Shown here: piece after piece, positions 47,596 through 47,933 of the stretch
Layout: each line of letters starts with the position of its first letter
Numbering within the stretch: position 1 is the stretch's first letter
DNA from: an uncultured Eggerthellaceae bacterium
Lineage (GTDB): Bacteria; Actinomycetota; Coriobacteriia; Coriobacteriales; Eggerthellaceae
Assembly: GCA_904420215.1 (NCBI GenBank)
Contig: CAJFUR010000061.1
Coordinates: 1 to 47,933 of the forward strand
Reading direction: 5' to 3'
Length of the DNA: 47,933 nucleotides
Translations under genes and position numbers: made by a program
The notes under the pieces: model-generated
The model's database searches: none
The model's input: only the letters and a program-made list of their open reading frames with translations
Told to the model about the DNA's origin: nothing

Positions 47596-47933
47596 AGATC
47601 TCTTCGGGGGCCACCAGCTTGAAACCCGCATCGGAGAGCCTCTGCTCGATGCCTTCGTCGCCGTCCACCTTGATCACGTCCACCGCCGTGCCGCCGGGCG
47701 CGGCGAAGCAGTAGCCGTACTCGATGTTCGCGCCGGCCTCGTCCATGAACTCCAGAAGCGACGCCAGCCCGCCCGGCTCGTCGGGCACGCGCACGCCCAG
47801 CACCGGCGTCACCGCCGCGCGGTAGCCGGCCGCCGTCAGCGCGTCTGCCGCGGCCTGCGGCGTGTCGCAGAAGATGCGGGCGACGCCGAAGTCGGCCGTG
47901 TCGGCCACGAACAGCGCGTACATGTTGATGCCC
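47579..47933 (-). CDS. Tandem ACT-domain protein (5' end outside window)
   Basis: The frame is open to the right edge; the ORF-track Met at 47923 is internal, preceded in frame by Gly-Ile-Asn, matching the ACT pattern (GINMYALFVADTADFGVARIF). A second ACT repeat follows (VTPVLGVRVPDEPGGLASLLEFMDEAGANIEYGYCF). Such tandem ACT proteins commonly accompany paaK/ior genes, and a relative is at 42356-42871. The missing part is probably about 25-30 residues, an inference. Its 3' end overlaps the carboxypeptidase start. Confidence 0.85.
   Translation of the reverse strand, partial: GINMYALFVADTADFGVARIFCDTPQAAADALTAAGYRAAVTPVLGVRVPDEPGGLASLLEFMDEAGANIEYGYCFAAPGGTAVDVIKVDGDEGIEQRLSDAGFKLVAPEEIYELDR

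Noticed and set aside
1-47933. tRNA, rRNA or insertion sequence genes
   Set aside because: Scanning the intergenic stretches by eye showed no cloverleaf, rRNA segment, transposase or terminal inverted repeats of an IS element; a covariance-model search would be needed to exclude them fully.

Overview
The window looks like chromosomal DNA from a high-GC Gram-positive anaerobe of the Coriobacteriia, most likely Eggerthellaceae (Eggerthella/Gordonibacter/Adlercreutzia/Slackia-like). The grounds are very GC-rich codon use, an actinobacterial housekeeping order (ftsK, rodZ-like, rimO, pgsA, cinA, recA, recX, rny, spoVS, miaB, miaA, hflX, lexA, nrdR, dut), Tat-exported molybdopterin oxidoreductases with DmsB-like ferredoxins, a menaquinone gene, and an indolepyruvate ferredoxin oxidoreductase operon. 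The genus is an inference; no rRNA gene or other taxonomic marker was recognised.

Region 1 (1-17.5 kb) is the housekeeping core on the + strand: the 3' end of ftsK, a RodZ-like regulator, YajQ, RimO, a single-ORF PgsA-CinA fusion, recA under a LexA box, recX, a REP-like palindrome, RNase Y, an orphan GHKL ATPase, SpoVS, MiaB, MiaA and HflX. lexA (- strand) and a small tail-anchored protein (+ strand) then diverge from a 110-bp control region with four LexA boxes. nrdR and dut follow. Region 2 (17.5-20.5 kb) is accessory: an array of TTAGAGTTACTCTAA palindromes ahead of a MerR regulator, a small membrane protein, an AT-rich scar with a truncated gene, and an XRE regulator/membrane protein pair.

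Region 3 (20.5-34.2 kb) holds two analogous respiratory modules. Each has a 563-residue sensor kinase whose extracytoplasmic domain carries a c-type heme motif (CxxCH), an OmpR-type response regulator, a Tat-signal/lipobox molybdopterin oxidoreductase and a four-cluster ferredoxin. Neither encodes a DmsC/NrfD membrane anchor. Module 1 (+ strand, less GC-rich by eye) has an altered Fe-S ligand pattern. Module 2 (- strand, GC-rich) also encodes a TorD-like chaperone and is followed by an iron-sulfur flavoprotein and a MazE-like remnant.

Region 4 (34.2-39.9 kb) contains a strong orphan terminator (possible sRNA or leader), a 64-residue zinc-ribbon protein, a lipoprotein, a 24-residue membrane peptide in its own transcription unit, a Bcr/CflA transporter, and menA divergent from a hotdog thioesterase. 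Region 5 (40.0-47.9 kb, - strand) has a tightly coupled iorA-iorB-ACT-paaK-gluQ operon for oxidative decarboxylation of aryl-pyruvates and acyl-CoA/acid interconversion. Upstream of it are an FHA protein, a D,D-carboxypeptidase and a truncated ACT protein.

Working view: the organism respires anaerobically with exported molybdoenzymes fed from menaquinone, controlled by heme-based two-component sensors, while fermenting aromatic amino acids. Enzyme substrates cannot be read from the sequence. All GC and repeat statements are by eye.
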